DNA of 64,000 bases from Chitiniphilus eburneus (GTDB taxonomy: Bacteria > Pseudomonadota > Gammaproteobacteria > Burkholderiales > Chitinibacteraceae): positions 62,001 through 126,000 of the forward strand of contig NZ_SUMF01000004.1 of assembly GCF_005048205.1 (NCBI RefSeq). The letters are read 5' to 3'. The notes beneath the pieces were generated by a model that did not search any database, was not told the origin of the DNA, and saw only the letters and a program-made list of their open reading frames with translations. Shown here piece by piece: positions 30,656 to 39,110 of the stretch (its first letter is position 1; every line of letters starts with the position of its first letter). Position numbers and translations under genes: made by a program.

Positions 30656-31018
30656 ATGCAAGTACCGGTCTATTACGGCATGTCGGACATCGACAGCGCT
30701 GCCGATGAGTTGAAAAACCACGGATTACTTGTCGTGGAGACGACACGCACACATGCCAAACAACTTTACAAAGATCTTTGCACACGCCTCGACATTGATT
30801 TGGGCAATGAGGGCAGCCCTTCCATCATTCATGCATCCATTTCAGTGGATGACGGTGGGTGGACAGACTTCTATGTTTACTGGCCTACCATTGAATATCG
30901 TATCGGTGCGATTGAAAACGTCGTGCGGAGCGCGGTGCGTCAAGCGATCGCAGCTGGCAATCCGGCAAAAATCATGGCAACCGTCCATTATGACTTCTTG
31001 CCTACGGAAGATGAATAA
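30656..31018 (+). CDS. Hypothetical accessory protein inserted in the tail operon
   Basis: ATG 30656 gives 120 residues, preceded by caggaca; an in-frame ATG at 30623 has poorer context. The product has DELKNHGLLVVETTRTHAKQ near the start and VYWPTIEYRIGAIENVV in the middle; no signal peptide or membrane helix. Not recognised. It is transcribed against the tail genes, with a hairpin at each end, like a self-contained unit. Confidence 0.65.
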   Translation: MQVPVYYGMSDIDSAADELKNHGLLVVETTRTHAKQLYKDLCTRLDIDLGNEGSPSIIHASISVDDGGWTDFYVYWPTIEYRIGAIENVVRSAVRQAIAAGNPAKIMATVHYDFLPTEDE

Positions 31019-31037
31019 CCCACACCCATCACATGCA

Positions 31038-31060
31038 AAAAGCCCGCGAATGCGGGCTTT
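31038..31060. terminator. Bidirectional terminator between convergent accessory genes
   Basis: aaagcccgc and gcgggcttt pair around gaat (about 31039-31060). It separates the plus-strand gene ending at 31018 from the minus-strand gene ending at 31089. Confidence 0.87.
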
Positions 31061-31088
31061 CGTGTGGGGTTATCTTTTGGATAGGGTA

Positions 31089-31910
31089 TTACGCCGGGTC
31101 AACCTTTCTGAATATAGCAATTGGTGTCACACCGTAATCGGAGGGCCTTCTACCAAATTGCTCCTTAAGCACATTCAAGACATTGAGCATTGCCTCTTCA
31201 ATATCGCCAAATCCTATGGGTTGGATATCGTCATCGTCCGCATCAGGTACGGCATCGAGCAAACCCAAACACACCCACTCACCAGGAATTCTATCCCCGT
31301 GCTTAAAAGCAAAGTCCTCTGGATTGACAATCATCGATTCGTGCTTCAATGAGGCCCAAATCTGGTTACCAAAACCATACATTCTCATTTGCAGAGCATG
31401 TGGCAATTTCGACAATATTTGAACCAAAGCACCAGATGTCTTTACGCCTTCAGATTGTTTTCGGCGTTGCGCGGAGGTCATAGCGTTCTTTTGACTCCCA
31501 ACACTCAACTCCATGATTGGCCCCCATATACCTTGGACCATTCTAAGGTCTACAAATTGAATTCTACCCTTCACCATAACCAAGTTGCCAAATCGAGCTG
31601 TTGACAACTCTCGATGAATCATACCCCTCTCATCAAGTGCATTGATTACATTTAGCGGCAGCGTCCATGAAGCGTCAAAATGCCGCTCCAATGACGTAGC
31701 AATAGATTCGCCATCTGACCCACCAGCGCTTAAAAGTCCTTTGATACCCGCATCAAACTTTGATCCACTGTGTTCGCTGGATTGATGACTGGACTTAGTT
31801 CCGGTCAAGACACCATCAGCAAATAACTGTGCTGAATATGACGACAATTTGTCGCGATCCAAATATACGAAATCAAAGAGAAATTCTGTGCTTGGTGAGT
31901 TTTGCCCCAT
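31089..31910 (-). CDS. Accessory protein B of a two-gene insertion, possibly DUF6414-like
   Basis: ATG 31908-31910 gives 273 residues. The start FLFDFVYLDRDKLSSYSAQL resembles, from memory, the opening of DUF6414-type proteins (YLDxxKLxSYxxQL). Later come ARFGNLVMVKGRIQFVDLRM, ALVQILSKLPHALQMRMYGF and a C-terminal DDDDIQPIGFGDIEEAMLNV. No catalytic motif is evident. It overlaps the small upstream gene A by 38 bases, is more A/T-rich than the tail genes and is read from a promoter located just after the plug gene. The location suggests a lysogenic function such as superinfection exclusion (inference). Confidence 0.68.
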   Translation of the reverse strand: MGQNSPSTEFLFDFVYLDRDKLSSYSAQLFADGVLTGTKSSHQSSEHSGSKFDAGIKGLLSAGGSDGESIATSLERHFDASWTLPLNVINALDERGMIHRELSTARFGNLVMVKGRIQFVDLRMVQGIWGPIMELSVGSQKNAMTSAQRRKQSEGVKTSGALVQILSKLPHALQMRMYGFGNQIWASLKHESMIVNPEDFAFKHGDRIPGEWVCLGLLDAVPDADDDDIQPIGFGDIEEAMLNVLNVLKEQFGRRPSDYGVTPIAIFRKVDPA

Positions 31911-32070
31911 CTCGTATCGACTCTTCAATGTTGCGTTGCTTTTCTTCGAAAGCCTTTCTCCGCTCAGCCATTTCTTGGGCGAACTCATCCGCAGCGGACT
32001 GGAATTGCTTGCCGCTCTTACCCAGTGCCTCAATCAGCTTGTGAAAGTCCTTCGATCCGCTCTTGTTCAT
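31873..32070 (-). CDS. Accessory protein A, small coiled-coil partner of gene B
   Basis: ATG 32068-32070 gives 65 residues: a single highly charged helix (FHKLIEALGKSGKQFQSAAD, then EMAERRKAFEEKQRNIEESI) that probably forms a coiled coil. An aagga ribosome site precedes it. It is translated ahead of and overlapping gene B, so the two products are probably made together and may form a complex. An earlier in-frame start at 32103 would lie upstream of the predicted transcription start and is unlikely. Confidence 0.65.
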   Translation of the reverse strand: MNKSGSKDFHKLIEALGKSGKQFQSAADEFAQEMAERRKAFEEKQRNIEESIRDGAKLTKHRISL

Positions 32071-32093
32071 CGTCTCAGTCCTTGAGTCCACTG

Positions 32094-32122
32094 ACTGTAG
32101 CAACTCAACCCAGACAGGTCAA
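32094..32122 (-). promoter_or_regulatory. Sigma-70 promoter for the A-B accessory pair
   Basis: Read on the minus strand, TTGACC (32122-32117) and TACAGT (32099-32094) are exactly 17 bases apart, about 24 bases upstream of ATG 32070. It lies in the gap after the plug gene stop, so the pair can be expressed independently of the late operon. Confidence 0.65.
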
Positions 32123-32136
32123 AACCCACTGCATTT

Positions 32137-32448
32137 TCAGCTCGTTACCCAATAGACATGCGCTCCGATGCCAAGGTTCTCAAACGTCGGCACCGCATCC
32201 GGATCGTCGGTCGTCTGCACCCACAGCCCGCCAGTGAAACCCAGGTAACCGTACTGCTCCAGCAGGTTGACGCCGGTGACCATCGGAATTCCGTTTACGA
32301 TGGGCTCGTCGTTGGCATCGCCGATGTCGAGCACCCAGCCGCCGTTGACCGCGTCGCGGTACTGGACCGTCATGCGGTAGTCGACGCCGGAGAGCGTCAC
32401 CGTAAACCGCTGCGGATCAGGCGTGAGCGGGATTTCGTAGATGTTCAT
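32137..32448 (-). CDS. Baseplate plug protein (Pam3 gp18-like)
   Basis: The 103-residue protein matches the style of the small plug domain proteins of minimal contractile baseplates: MNIYEIPLTPDPQRFTVTLS (first 20), VDYRMTVQYRDAVNGGWVLD and LLEQYGYLGF. ATG 32446-32448 overlaps the upstream stop as TGATG. Confidence 0.82.
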   Translation of the reverse strand: MNIYEIPLTPDPQRFTVTLSGVDYRMTVQYRDAVNGGWVLDIGDANDEPIVNGIPMVTGVNLLEQYGYLGFTGGLWVQTTDDPDAVPTFENLGIGAHVYWVTS

Positions 32449-33056
32449 CAGTTGGTCCAACTCGATGGTGGCGCGCTGCCGCCCGGAGACGGCACGGCCG
32501 GCGCCGGCTGCTTGATGCCGCCATTCACCGTTTCCGCAGTTGCGGCCGGGCTGGCCTGATCCTCGCGGGGTGGCAACGTGGTGACCTGGGTCTGGACGAT
32601 GATCACTTCGCGGCAGCGGACCGTCACCAGCAGCGTGTTTTCTGATTTGTCGTCGGTCGTTTGTGACAGGCTCTGCATCAGCATGTTGCGGTACAAGCGT
32701 TTGCCGGTGGTCACGTCGAATAGTTGGCGCGACGCCTGAAGCGCCAGCAACTGCGCGTAGATTTTCGATACATAGTCGGAGCCGAACAGCACGCCGCCAC
32801 CGCCAAATATCGTCGAGGCATCGCCGTTGAGGATGGCTGCGATGCCGCCGAGACTGGCATTGCTCCATCCGCACCGGATCAGGATTTCGGCCGGCCGCTT
32901 GAATGCGTGATCGGTGACGCTCGCGCCCAGCTCAACCGGGTGCTCGGTGATCTGCAAGTCGTCGGTACCGACCTCCTCCATCGTGACGTAGGCGGAGATC
33001 GGTCCGATGGCCCGTTGCGGGGTGAAGGTGATCAAGCCGGAGAAGTCGAAGGCCAT
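32448..33056 (-). CDS. Dit-like baseplate/tail protein
   Basis: The 202-residue product has AIGPISAYVTMEEVGTDDLQ, TEHPVELGASVTDHAFKRPA and KIYAQLLALQASRQLFDVTT followed by LLVTVRCREVIIVQTQ. This is the N-terminal domain pattern of Dit-like proteins, which form the ring between tail tube and hub. The C-terminal ~40 residues are Pro/Ser-rich and probably flexible. It starts directly at the end of the tape-measure gene. Confidence 0.85.
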   Translation of the reverse strand: MAFDFSGLITFTPQRAIGPISAYVTMEEVGTDDLQITEHPVELGASVTDHAFKRPAEILIRCGWSNASLGGIAAILNGDASTIFGGGGVLFGSDYVSKIYAQLLALQASRQLFDVTTGKRLYRNMLMQSLSQTTDDKSENTLLVTVRCREVIIVQTQVTTLPPREDQASPAATAETVNGGIKQPAPAVPSPGGSAPPSSWTN

Positions 33057-34990
33057 TACATGATGACTCCCTGGAAGTTGCGGGCCATGTCCTCGTTGAC
33101 GCCCGTCTGTGCAGCCGCGACCTGGCGCCCAGTTTCAGCGGGATTGCCGCCCTGGACGTAAATCTTGGTTTCCTGGGCAATCTGCACGGCGGTGTTACCA
33201 CGAGGCGCTACGGTCGACGCTGGATACATGGGGTTGCCTACGCTGCGGGAGTTTTTCAGAGCCTGCGCCATTTGATCCGCCGAAATGGATGCCCTGTTGT
33301 TCGCCATGCCGTCGTAGTAGCTCTTCCCTGTATGTGGGTCAGCAACGCTGGCCCATTCCATTGCCGCAGCCCGAATAGCGGCCTCCAAATTCTCCGATTT
33401 GCCCGAAAGATAGTCGGCAATGGCCCGACGCTTATGACCTACCAGGTATTCGCTAAAAATGCGGTCCTGTAGGGAGCGGTCGAATTTTTCGCCCCCCTGA
33501 AGCTTCATGGTTTTCACTGCTTCGGCCAGGGTCGATCCGATAACCTGGTAACGTCCTGCCGCATTGAATTTGCCTTCCTTTTGCGCCTGCATCACCTGGG
33601 CGAGCGTCATTCGCTCCAGGTCTTCGGTACCGGATCGGTAACCTCCACTCTTGCCGCGGTTGACGCTGTTGTAGTCCCCCTCTCCCTTGGCAATCAGTGT
33701 GCCGAAGGCGGAATTTGCCAAGTCATTCCAGGCTGGCGGCGTCGCATTCGCCGCTCCTGCACCGGCAGCAGGTGCGGACTTGGCAGGCGACGTCTTGGGC
33801 TTGCGCTCGATCGGCTTGTTCAGTTCCTCTAGCTCTTCACGATGGAGCGCGCTGTACAGCCAGCCACCCAGCGACGTTTCCTTGCCGCCGGTGGCTTCCT
33901 TGACCTTGCTGTCGATCACTTCATTGATCTTGGATCCGACCCAATATCCGGCCGCGCCGGCAGCGCCTATCAATCCCAGACGGCCGAGCACGCCGAGCAG
34001 TGCACCGCCGGTCGTGGCGGCGGAGCCGGCGGCAGTGCTGATGCCCATGAGGCTGGCAGCCAATCCAGCCAGACCGGAGATGATTTTCGGCCCCCCCAGC
34101 ATCATGAATGCACCAACCAGCAGCAAGATCTTGGTGGACCAGCCATCGGTGGCCTTGTCCAGTTTGACAAACCAGTCCAGCAACTGGAGCAGGATCGGCG
34201 CGCCCTCTTCCAGCAGGCGCAGCAGCAACGCCAGCACTTCGGCGATGCGGTCGGCGATCATGTCGCCATTTTTCTCGAACCAGGCGGCAAACCGATCCAT
34301 GCCCGGGCCGGCCTTGGCCAGCAGTGCCCCCTCTACCTTTATTCCAAGTTGCTCGAACTGCGCACCCAGGGCACGCAGCTTGACCATGTACTGGTGTGCA
34401 TCCGCCGCAGCTTTGTCCATGCCACTGGTGGCGGCCTTCTTGCGGAAGTCCTCCATGTAGCGCGCGAACTCGCCATTACGCAGCGCGAGAATCATGTTCT
34501 CGCTGATGCCGAGGATGGGTCCGTACTGGTTGGCCAGATACTGCGGCATTTTGGCGAACTGCCGCCCCAGATCGATCATCAGATCGCTGGTGTCACGCAA
34601 CTTGCCGTTGACGTCGCGGGTCTGCACGCCAAGGCTTTGCAGGTAGCTCTCACCGGCCGGGTTGTTACGCATGAAGCGCGCCAGCCCTTCCAGTGAGCCA
34701 CGCGCTTCATCCGAAGAGACGCCCAGGTTCCGGGCGGCATACTCCATCGCCTTGATATTGGTCGCGCTGGCGCCGACCCGCTGCGAGGCGAAATAGAGCG
34801 ATTCCAGGTTGGAGGCAAATGCTGCTACGCCAGCGCTGACAGTAAGCGCCGCACCGGTGATCACGGTCACCAATTTGGTGACGTTCTTGGTCGCGTCTTC
34901 AATACCGCCGGTGAACCGCTTCAGCGACTTCTCATCGACCTGGAACCCCAGCGCGACCAGGAATTCCTTGATGATGGATTGGTCAGCCAC
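33056..34990 (-). CDS. Tail tape measure protein with an internal muramidase-like domain
   Basis: The 644-residue protein starts at GTG 34988-34990, overlapping the stop of the frameshift extension (GTGGCTGA). Residues 1-230 are helical (FLVALGFQVDEKSLKRFTGG). Residues about 235-355 contain Leu- and Gly/Ala-rich membrane-like helices. Residues about 425-575 look like a lysozyme-type domain (LIAKGEGDYNSVNRGKSGGY with a candidate catalytic Glu, then FNAAGRYQVIGSTLAEAVKT and FDRSLQDRIFSEYLV). It sets tail length and is ejected first, so the enzyme would locally open the cell wall. It is shorter than most tape measures, implying a short tail. Confidence 0.9.
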   Translation of the reverse strand: MADQSIIKEFLVALGFQVDEKSLKRFTGGIEDATKNVTKLVTVITGAALTVSAGVAAFASNLESLYFASQRVGASATNIKAMEYAARNLGVSSDEARGSLEGLARFMRNNPAGESYLQSLGVQTRDVNGKLRDTSDLMIDLGRQFAKMPQYLANQYGPILGISENMILALRNGEFARYMEDFRKKAATSGMDKAAADAHQYMVKLRALGAQFEQLGIKVEGALLAKAGPGMDRFAAWFEKNGDMIADRIAEVLALLLRLLEEGAPILLQLLDWFVKLDKATDGWSTKILLLVGAFMMLGGPKIISGLAGLAASLMGISTAAGSAATTGGALLGVLGRLGLIGAAGAAGYWVGSKINEVIDSKVKEATGGKETSLGGWLYSALHREELEELNKPIERKPKTSPAKSAPAAGAGAANATPPAWNDLANSAFGTLIAKGEGDYNSVNRGKSGGYRSGTEDLERMTLAQVMQAQKEGKFNAAGRYQVIGSTLAEAVKTMKLQGGEKFDRSLQDRIFSEYLVGHKRRAIADYLSGKSENLEAAIRAAAMEWASVADPHTGKSYYDGMANNRASISADQMAQALKNSRSVGNPMYPASTVAPRGNTAVQIAQETKIYVQGGNPAETGRQVAAAQTGVNEDMARNFQGVIM

Positions 34991-35222
34991 GGTTCTTTTC
35001 CTCTTCCCGGCGCGCGATGGCCTGGTAGTCGGCCTCCAGGGCCAGCATGTCGTGCATCAGGGCGATATCGGCGAGGTCTACGGTGCCGTCCTTCAACGAC
35101 TCGAAGCGGCACAGGCCGCGCGTGACCGGCAGCAACAGCCACTCTTCGCTGCCTGGCAGCCGCGGCCCTGCTACGCCTCCGCCGTGGCGCTGCTCAGTTG
35201 GCTCGTAAGCAGCCCTTGAATA
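34983..35222 (-). CDS. Frameshift extension of the tail assembly chaperone (T-like part)
   Basis: This frame has no good start of its own and reads on in the -1 frame from the slippery site at 35222-35228. It adds 79 residues, containing VAGPRLPGSEEWLLLPVTRG and DLADIALMHDMLALEADYQA, to the first 135 residues of the chaperone, for a fusion of about 214. It ends by overlapping the tape-measure start. In lambda and many tailed phages a minor G-GT fusion made this way guides tail tube assembly around the tape measure. Confidence 0.75.
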   Translation of the reverse strand, partial: YSRAAYEPTEQRHGGGVAGPRLPGSEEWLLLPVTRGLCRFESLKDGTVDLADIALMHDMLALEADYQAIARREEEKNRG

Positions 35223-35626
35223 AAATTTCCGAGGTTGTCCCGGATCACGTGGACTACCACCGGCAGCATTACGCCCAGGTCCATGTCGTCGAACATCATG
35301 GCATTCTGCGCACCACTCCACACCGGCGACCAGGCGCTGCCCTGCTGCCGGCTCACCACCGACAGGCACGTGCCGATGATGTAATCCGCGTCCTGGTCGG
35401 ACATGGCCGCCAGGCCATCTGCGAACGGTCCGGCCAGTTCGGCGACGATCTCGATCGCCGACGCCGCGGGCGCGCTGCCGGACGCACGATGCGTTTCGGC
35501 CAGCTTGAGGAAAATAGGCAGCAGCGTCGGCAGAATCGGCGCGACGCGGCGGGAGACGTGGAATTGCTTGAGCGCATCCAGCTTGCCGGACCGGTACTGT
35601 TTTCCGTTGATCTCGAACTCGGCCAT
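35171..35626 (-). CDS. Tail assembly chaperone (G-like)
   Basis: The 151-residue protein (MAEFEINGKQYRSGKLDALK start) contains FHVSRRVAPILPTLLPIFLK and DQDADYIIGTCLSVVSRQQG and ends at 35171. Near its end the minus strand reads GGA AAT TTT ATT, where A-AAT-TTT is a canonical X-XXY-YYZ slippery heptamer. Gene order tube - chaperone - tape measure is the classic arrangement. ATG 35624-35626 overlaps the tube stop as TGATG. Confidence 0.88.
   Translation of the reverse strand: MAEFEINGKQYRSGKLDALKQFHVSRRVAPILPTLLPIFLKLAETHRASGSAPAASAIEIVAELAGPFADGLAAMSDQDADYIIGTCLSVVSRQQGSAWSPVWSGAQNAMMFDDMDLGVMLPVVVHVIRDNLGNFIQGLLTSQLSSATAEA
35222..35228 (-). promoter_or_regulatory. Predicted -1 ribosomal frameshift site
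   Basis: The minus-strand heptamer AAATTTT is read A-AAT-TTT in the chaperone frame. A slip back by one base pairs AAA and TTT and continues into the extension frame. About 50 bases of chaperone frame remain after it. Confidence 0.72.
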
Positions 35627-36066
35627 CAGTAGGTCCCCAGCACTTTGTCGATGAAGCCAGCGTCGAACGTCCATTCGACGGTGTCGGCGGCCGTCTTGTA
35701 GTTGAGGTCCGGCGTCTTCTTGAAGGCGCAGGCGCGGCATGCCGTGCTGTCCCCGGCGACCGGATTGGTCACGGTGATGACGTTCTGCCCCCAGAGCGCC
35801 GAGGTGGCCGCCTGGGCATCGTAGAGCGCCATCAGTTGGGCGTTCTTCGGCGAAGTCTTGAGCAAGCGGACGGTCACCACACCCGACTTGTCGGCGCGCA
35901 GCGAGTGCATCACCTGGCCATCCGCGCCGACGGTCATCTGGTTTTTGTCCCCGGTCGCGGTGACGGTGATGCCCTCTTCCGAGCTGGCCGCACCGGCACC
36001 CAGATCGATGACGCCACCCGGGCCAATCAGCGTGCAGGTGACGTTGAGAAACGAATATGCGGACAT
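35626..36066 (-). CDS. Tail tube protein, DUF3277-like
   Basis: This 146-residue protein begins MSAYSFLNVTCTLIGPGGVI and has EEGITVTATGDKNQMTVGAD, VTVRLLKTSPKNAQLMALYD and TVEWTFDAGFIDKVLGTY at the end. The pattern is that of DUF3277 structural proteins that stack as the inner tube of contractile tails. It lies between sheath and chaperone genes, as expected. Confidence 0.88.
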   Translation of the reverse strand: MSAYSFLNVTCTLIGPGGVIDLGAGAASSEEGITVTATGDKNQMTVGADGQVMHSLRADKSGVVTVRLLKTSPKNAQLMALYDAQAATSALWGQNVITVTNPVAGDSTACRACAFKKTPDLNYKTAADTVEWTFDAGFIDKVLGTY

Positions 36067-36079
36067 GTCGTGCCCCTGG

Positions 36080-37564
36080 TTAACGGTTGACGTTGACGAT
36101 CACGTCCACGAAATGGACGGCGCCGGCCAGTTTGATGGCGATCTGGATCACCGGCGCCTTGCGGGCCTCGCGATCCGCCTGGGATTGCGTTGCAATGGGC
36201 GGCGCATAGAGGTAGTAGCCCTTCGACAGGAACTGTCCGGTTTGCAGCGCGCCGAACGCCGGGCCGTTCCACTGCCCTGGCGCCACCAGGCCATTCGCGA
36301 CGGACTGATCCAGGCGCGATTCCAGCGTCGTGAGGATCTGGGCGATGCCGGCGTCGGTCTGTGGGATCTTGGTCTGGCTGGTGTAGAGCAGGTTGTAGAC
36401 GGCGGTCTGCAATTCGTTCTGCAACCAGTCGGTACCGTGCACTTCGTCGAAGAAATACCCGTTGCACATCACCCCTTCCTGGATGATGGCGGTGTCGTTG
36501 TTGTACGCAACGAAGACATTGCAATGCTTGTCGCGCAGCGTGGCCGCCTGGCTCTCGGTCAGGTTCTCGGCCATCACCCCGGGCTCTTGCTTGAACTTGA
36601 GCGTGATGGTCGTGTTGTTGCCCTGGAAGTTGACCGTGAATGCGCGTCCGAACAGCGATGCGCCGGCATACGGCGACGAGCCGGAGAACTGGGTGAAGGT
36701 GCGCTTGTAGTTGAAATCCTTGAGCTTGCTGGCGATGTCGGTTGTGGTGGCCGGATCGAGCGCGAGGCTGTTCTGCGTGGTGTAGCCGAAGATCCGGCTT
36801 TGCCCGGTTCCCTCGATGAATGCGGCGACGGCCAGCACATCGGCTTCGGCCAGCGTGGCATCAGCCACCAACAGGCCATACCAGTCATTCGACATGCCGG
36901 CGAGGGTCGCAACGGCATCCACCAGCGATTCCGCTGCCACGCCGTTGACCGGGGATGATGCCTGACCGGATTGCAGCCCCAGCAGCGCGGAGATGTCCGT
37001 TCCTGACGTCGGCGCCGTGGCGTAGCCGATGGTCGAGGTGACGCCGGTGGTCGCGCAGGTGATGCTGAAGCGCTTGCTGGTGGCGTCCCACACGCACGTG
37101 CCGGCGGCGCCGAGTTTGGCGGATACGGCCGAAGCGACACCATTAAGGTTGGTCACGGCAGACAGATCAATGGCAGAAAGCGACTTGGTGGTGCCATCGA
37201 TGTCGATCTTCATCCCGCCAGCGGTCACCGCCGTGAAATTGGCGATGTCCTGCTGCGCGGCGGACAGGACTGCGCCATGCAGCACGGCGGAGGTCGCCGT
37301 CTTGGCCCAGCGCCCCAGGTAGAGGATCGCCGGCTGCGGCGACTGGCTGAAAAATAGATTGGCCGCTGCGTACTCCGGGGCAGCGGTGCCGAAATCACTC
37401 ACCACGCCATCCAGGCTGCTGTACTGCCGCAGCCGCTCGGTGGTATCGATCACCGGCGACGAGCCCAGCACCAGCAGCGCGCCGAAATTGCGGGTCGCAG
37501 CGGCACGCGGCGACATGACGATCTGGACGTTTACGACGTCCGAAACGGCGAGACCCTGGGTCAT
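36080..37564 (-). CDS. Tail sheath protein, DUF3383-like
   Basis: The 494-residue product starts [20 protein letters not shown] and includes [60 protein letters not shown] and [20 protein letters not shown]. The C-terminal part has [11 protein letters not shown]-like sequence and ends in a beta strand ([11 protein letters not shown]) that would join neighbours. DUF3383 proteins are the contractile sheath in this phage group, which makes the virion a myovirus-type particle. Confidence 0.9.
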   Translation of the reverse strand: MTQGLAVSDVVNVQIVMSPRAAATRNFGALLVLGSSPVIDTTERLRQYSSLDGVVSDFGTAAPEYAAANLFFSQSPQPAILYLGRWAKTATSAVLHGAVLSAAQQDIANFTAVTAGGMKIDIDGTTKSLSAIDLSAVTNLNGVASAVSAKLGAAGTCVWDATSKRFSITCATTGVTSTIGYATAPTSGTDISALLGLQSGQASSPVNGVAAESLVDAVATLAGMSNDWYGLLVADATLAEADVLAVAAFIEGTGQSRIFGYTTQNSLALDPATTTDIASKLKDFNYKRTFTQFSGSSPYAGASLFGRAFTVNFQGNNTTITLKFKQEPGVMAENLTESQAATLRDKHCNVFVAYNNDTAIIQEGVMCNGYFFDEVHGTDWLQNELQTAVYNLLYTSQTKIPQTDAGIAQILTTLESRLDQSVANGLVAPGQWNGPAFGALQTGQFLSKGYYLYAPPIATQSQADREARKAPVIQIAIKLAGAVHFVDVIVNVNR

Positions 37565-37585
37565 TGCATTCTCCGAGCGGGAGGT

Positions 37586-38140
37586 TCAGTCGGGCTGAAG
37601 ATTCAGCGGTGCCGACAGGATGTTGAGGATGGGATAGCGTCGCCGGATCTGGCGTCGCAGCCAGATATCCAGGTCGTAGCGCTTGATCCACTGGTTGTTG
37701 ATGAGGTCCGGTGCGGCCCGTAGCTCGGTCGAGCGTACGAAAGCCATGCTCTCCGGCAGCAGAGGTTCACTGTTCTGGGGGATGTAAATACCATCGCGCA
37801 GCAACGCCGCGTAGCGCATGCTGTTCGGCCCGTAGAACGAGCACTGCAGCTGGATTTCTTCGTGCCGCAGGTAAATGTCGTGGCCATCCTCGATGCCCAC
37901 ATGAACCATTGCCGAGTTGTCGTCGGGCTGGATCATGCCGACGCCGATCGCGCACCAGTCGACGCCCGCTTCCGGCTGCTTGGGATTGCCGGGTTGCCAT
38001 CGGGGCCGCACCATCGCGCCCGGCAATCCGGTCATACCCACCACCGCGCGTTGCAGGATGGCGTCCAGGTCATCGCCTTGCGGCGGCAATGGCGAGGCCT
38101 CCGGCGTCAGATACCCGCCGGTTGCAGAGGTGTTGCCCAT
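37586..38140 (-). CDS. Tail terminator/neck protein (LIC_12616-like)
   Basis: The 184-residue protein contains DDLDAILQRAVVGMTGLPGA, MVRPRWQPGNPKQPEAGVDW, EIQLQCSFYGPNSMRYAALL and RYDLDIWLRRQIRRRYPILN. I recall this pattern for the neck/tail-terminator family placed just before the sheath in such phages. It probably caps the tail so it can join the head. Confidence 0.72.
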   Translation of the reverse strand: MGNTSATGGYLTPEASPLPPQGDDLDAILQRAVVGMTGLPGAMVRPRWQPGNPKQPEAGVDWCAIGVGMIQPDDNSAMVHVGIEDGHDIYLRHEEIQLQCSFYGPNSMRYAALLRDGIYIPQNSEPLLPESMAFVRSTELRAAPDLINNQWIKRYDLDIWLRRQIRRRYPILNILSAPLNLQPD

Positions 38141-38143
38141 GAT

Positions 38144-38515
38144 TTATCCAGCCAGAGGAATCGGCTCGCAGGTAGCGCAGACGAAACCGGCGCCGAAATG
38201 CAGGTAGTCGTTGACGTTGGTAACCGTGTAGTTTCGGCCACGCCACGTGACGACGTCGGCAGTCTGGCCGGCATCCCCATCACTGAGTGGGAATACGGTG
38301 TGGATGGTGATCGACCCTTTCACTCGCTCGCCGCTGGCAATGCGCTCCAAGACGTCGCCAGCATCACTGGTGACGACACCCGCGAATGGCGTGCTGGAGG
38401 TCGTGTTAACGGCCATGCCGTCGTCGCCGACCACCTGGGTAGCGCGCTGGCAGACTAGGCCGGTATCCATGAAATCCGGGTCAAACAGGATTTCCGTTAC
38501 ATCGAGATCGGCCAT
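38144..38515 (-). CDS. Hypothetical head-tail joining region protein
   Basis: The 123-residue product has FDPDFMDTGLVCQRATQVVG, SGERVKGSITIHTVFPLSDG and TWRGRNYTVTNVNDYLHFGA. I did not recognise a family; position between the gp10-like and terminator genes implies a head-tail connector or adaptor. It lies one base from the upstream gene. Confidence 0.7.
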   Translation of the reverse strand: MADLDVTEILFDPDFMDTGLVCQRATQVVGDDGMAVNTTSSTPFAGVVTSDAGDVLERIASGERVKGSITIHTVFPLSDGDAGQTADVVTWRGRNYTVTNVNDYLHFGAGFVCATCEPIPLAG

Positions 38516-38516
38516 T

Positions 38517-39101
38517 TCAATCGCCCTTTTTTCGAATCACGTAGGTCAGCGCATTGCGGAGCTGGCCGGTATTGACCAGCGAAACGATGCCGGCCGCGTC
38601 CTGGATCTCGGACAGGCTCATGCCTGCCGCCTGGGCGCCGGCAGCGACCATCGAGGAATAGGCCTCTTCACCTGCGCGCCTGGCGGCGGTTTTCCTGGCC
38701 CGGTAGCGATTGGCAATCGTCGACGGTTTCAGCGCGGGCGCGATGTTGGAGGAAATCTTGCCGCGCGCGCCGCGCTCGCCGAGGAGCCCCGCTGTCTTCA
38801 ATGCCATCTCGCTCTTCGTCTTGTCCCCGTCGAGTGCGGATTGACTGGCGCGCTTCAACTGGCGGCTGATTGGCTCCATCTCATCTTTCACGCCCGGTAC
38901 CAGGAACGGTCGCGCCGGCACGTTGTTCGCCGGTGAGCCATGCTCCTGCACGTAACCAATCTCGGCATTGTTGATGGGGCCATCGTCGTCGCGCCCGGCA
39001 GTGCTGGATGGGATACCAACCAGGACCTGCTTTGCTGCAAGCTCACCGATGGCGCCCAGCACTTTGCCGACGTCGTCGATGGTGATCTTCACCGTCGCCA
39101 T
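38517..39101 (-). CDS. HK97 gp10-like tail completion / virion morphogenesis protein
   Basis: The 194-residue protein has AAKQVLVGIPSSTAGRDDDG, NNAEIGYVQEHGSPANNVPA and RPFLVPGVKDEMEPISRQL. 'IGYxxExG...PARPFL' is the hallmark of gp10-like tail completion proteins. The C-terminal VNTGQLRNALTYVIRKK (new tip region) completes the pattern. Confidence 0.85.
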   Translation of the reverse strand: MATVKITIDDVGKVLGAIGELAAKQVLVGIPSSTAGRDDDGPINNAEIGYVQEHGSPANNVPARPFLVPGVKDEMEPISRQLKRASQSALDGDKTKSEMALKTAGLLGERGARGKISSNIAPALKPSTIANRYRARKTAARRAGEEAYSSMVAAGAQAAGMSLSEIQDAAGIVSLVNTGQLRNALTYVIRKKGD

Positions 39102-39110
39102 GGTTGCCCC

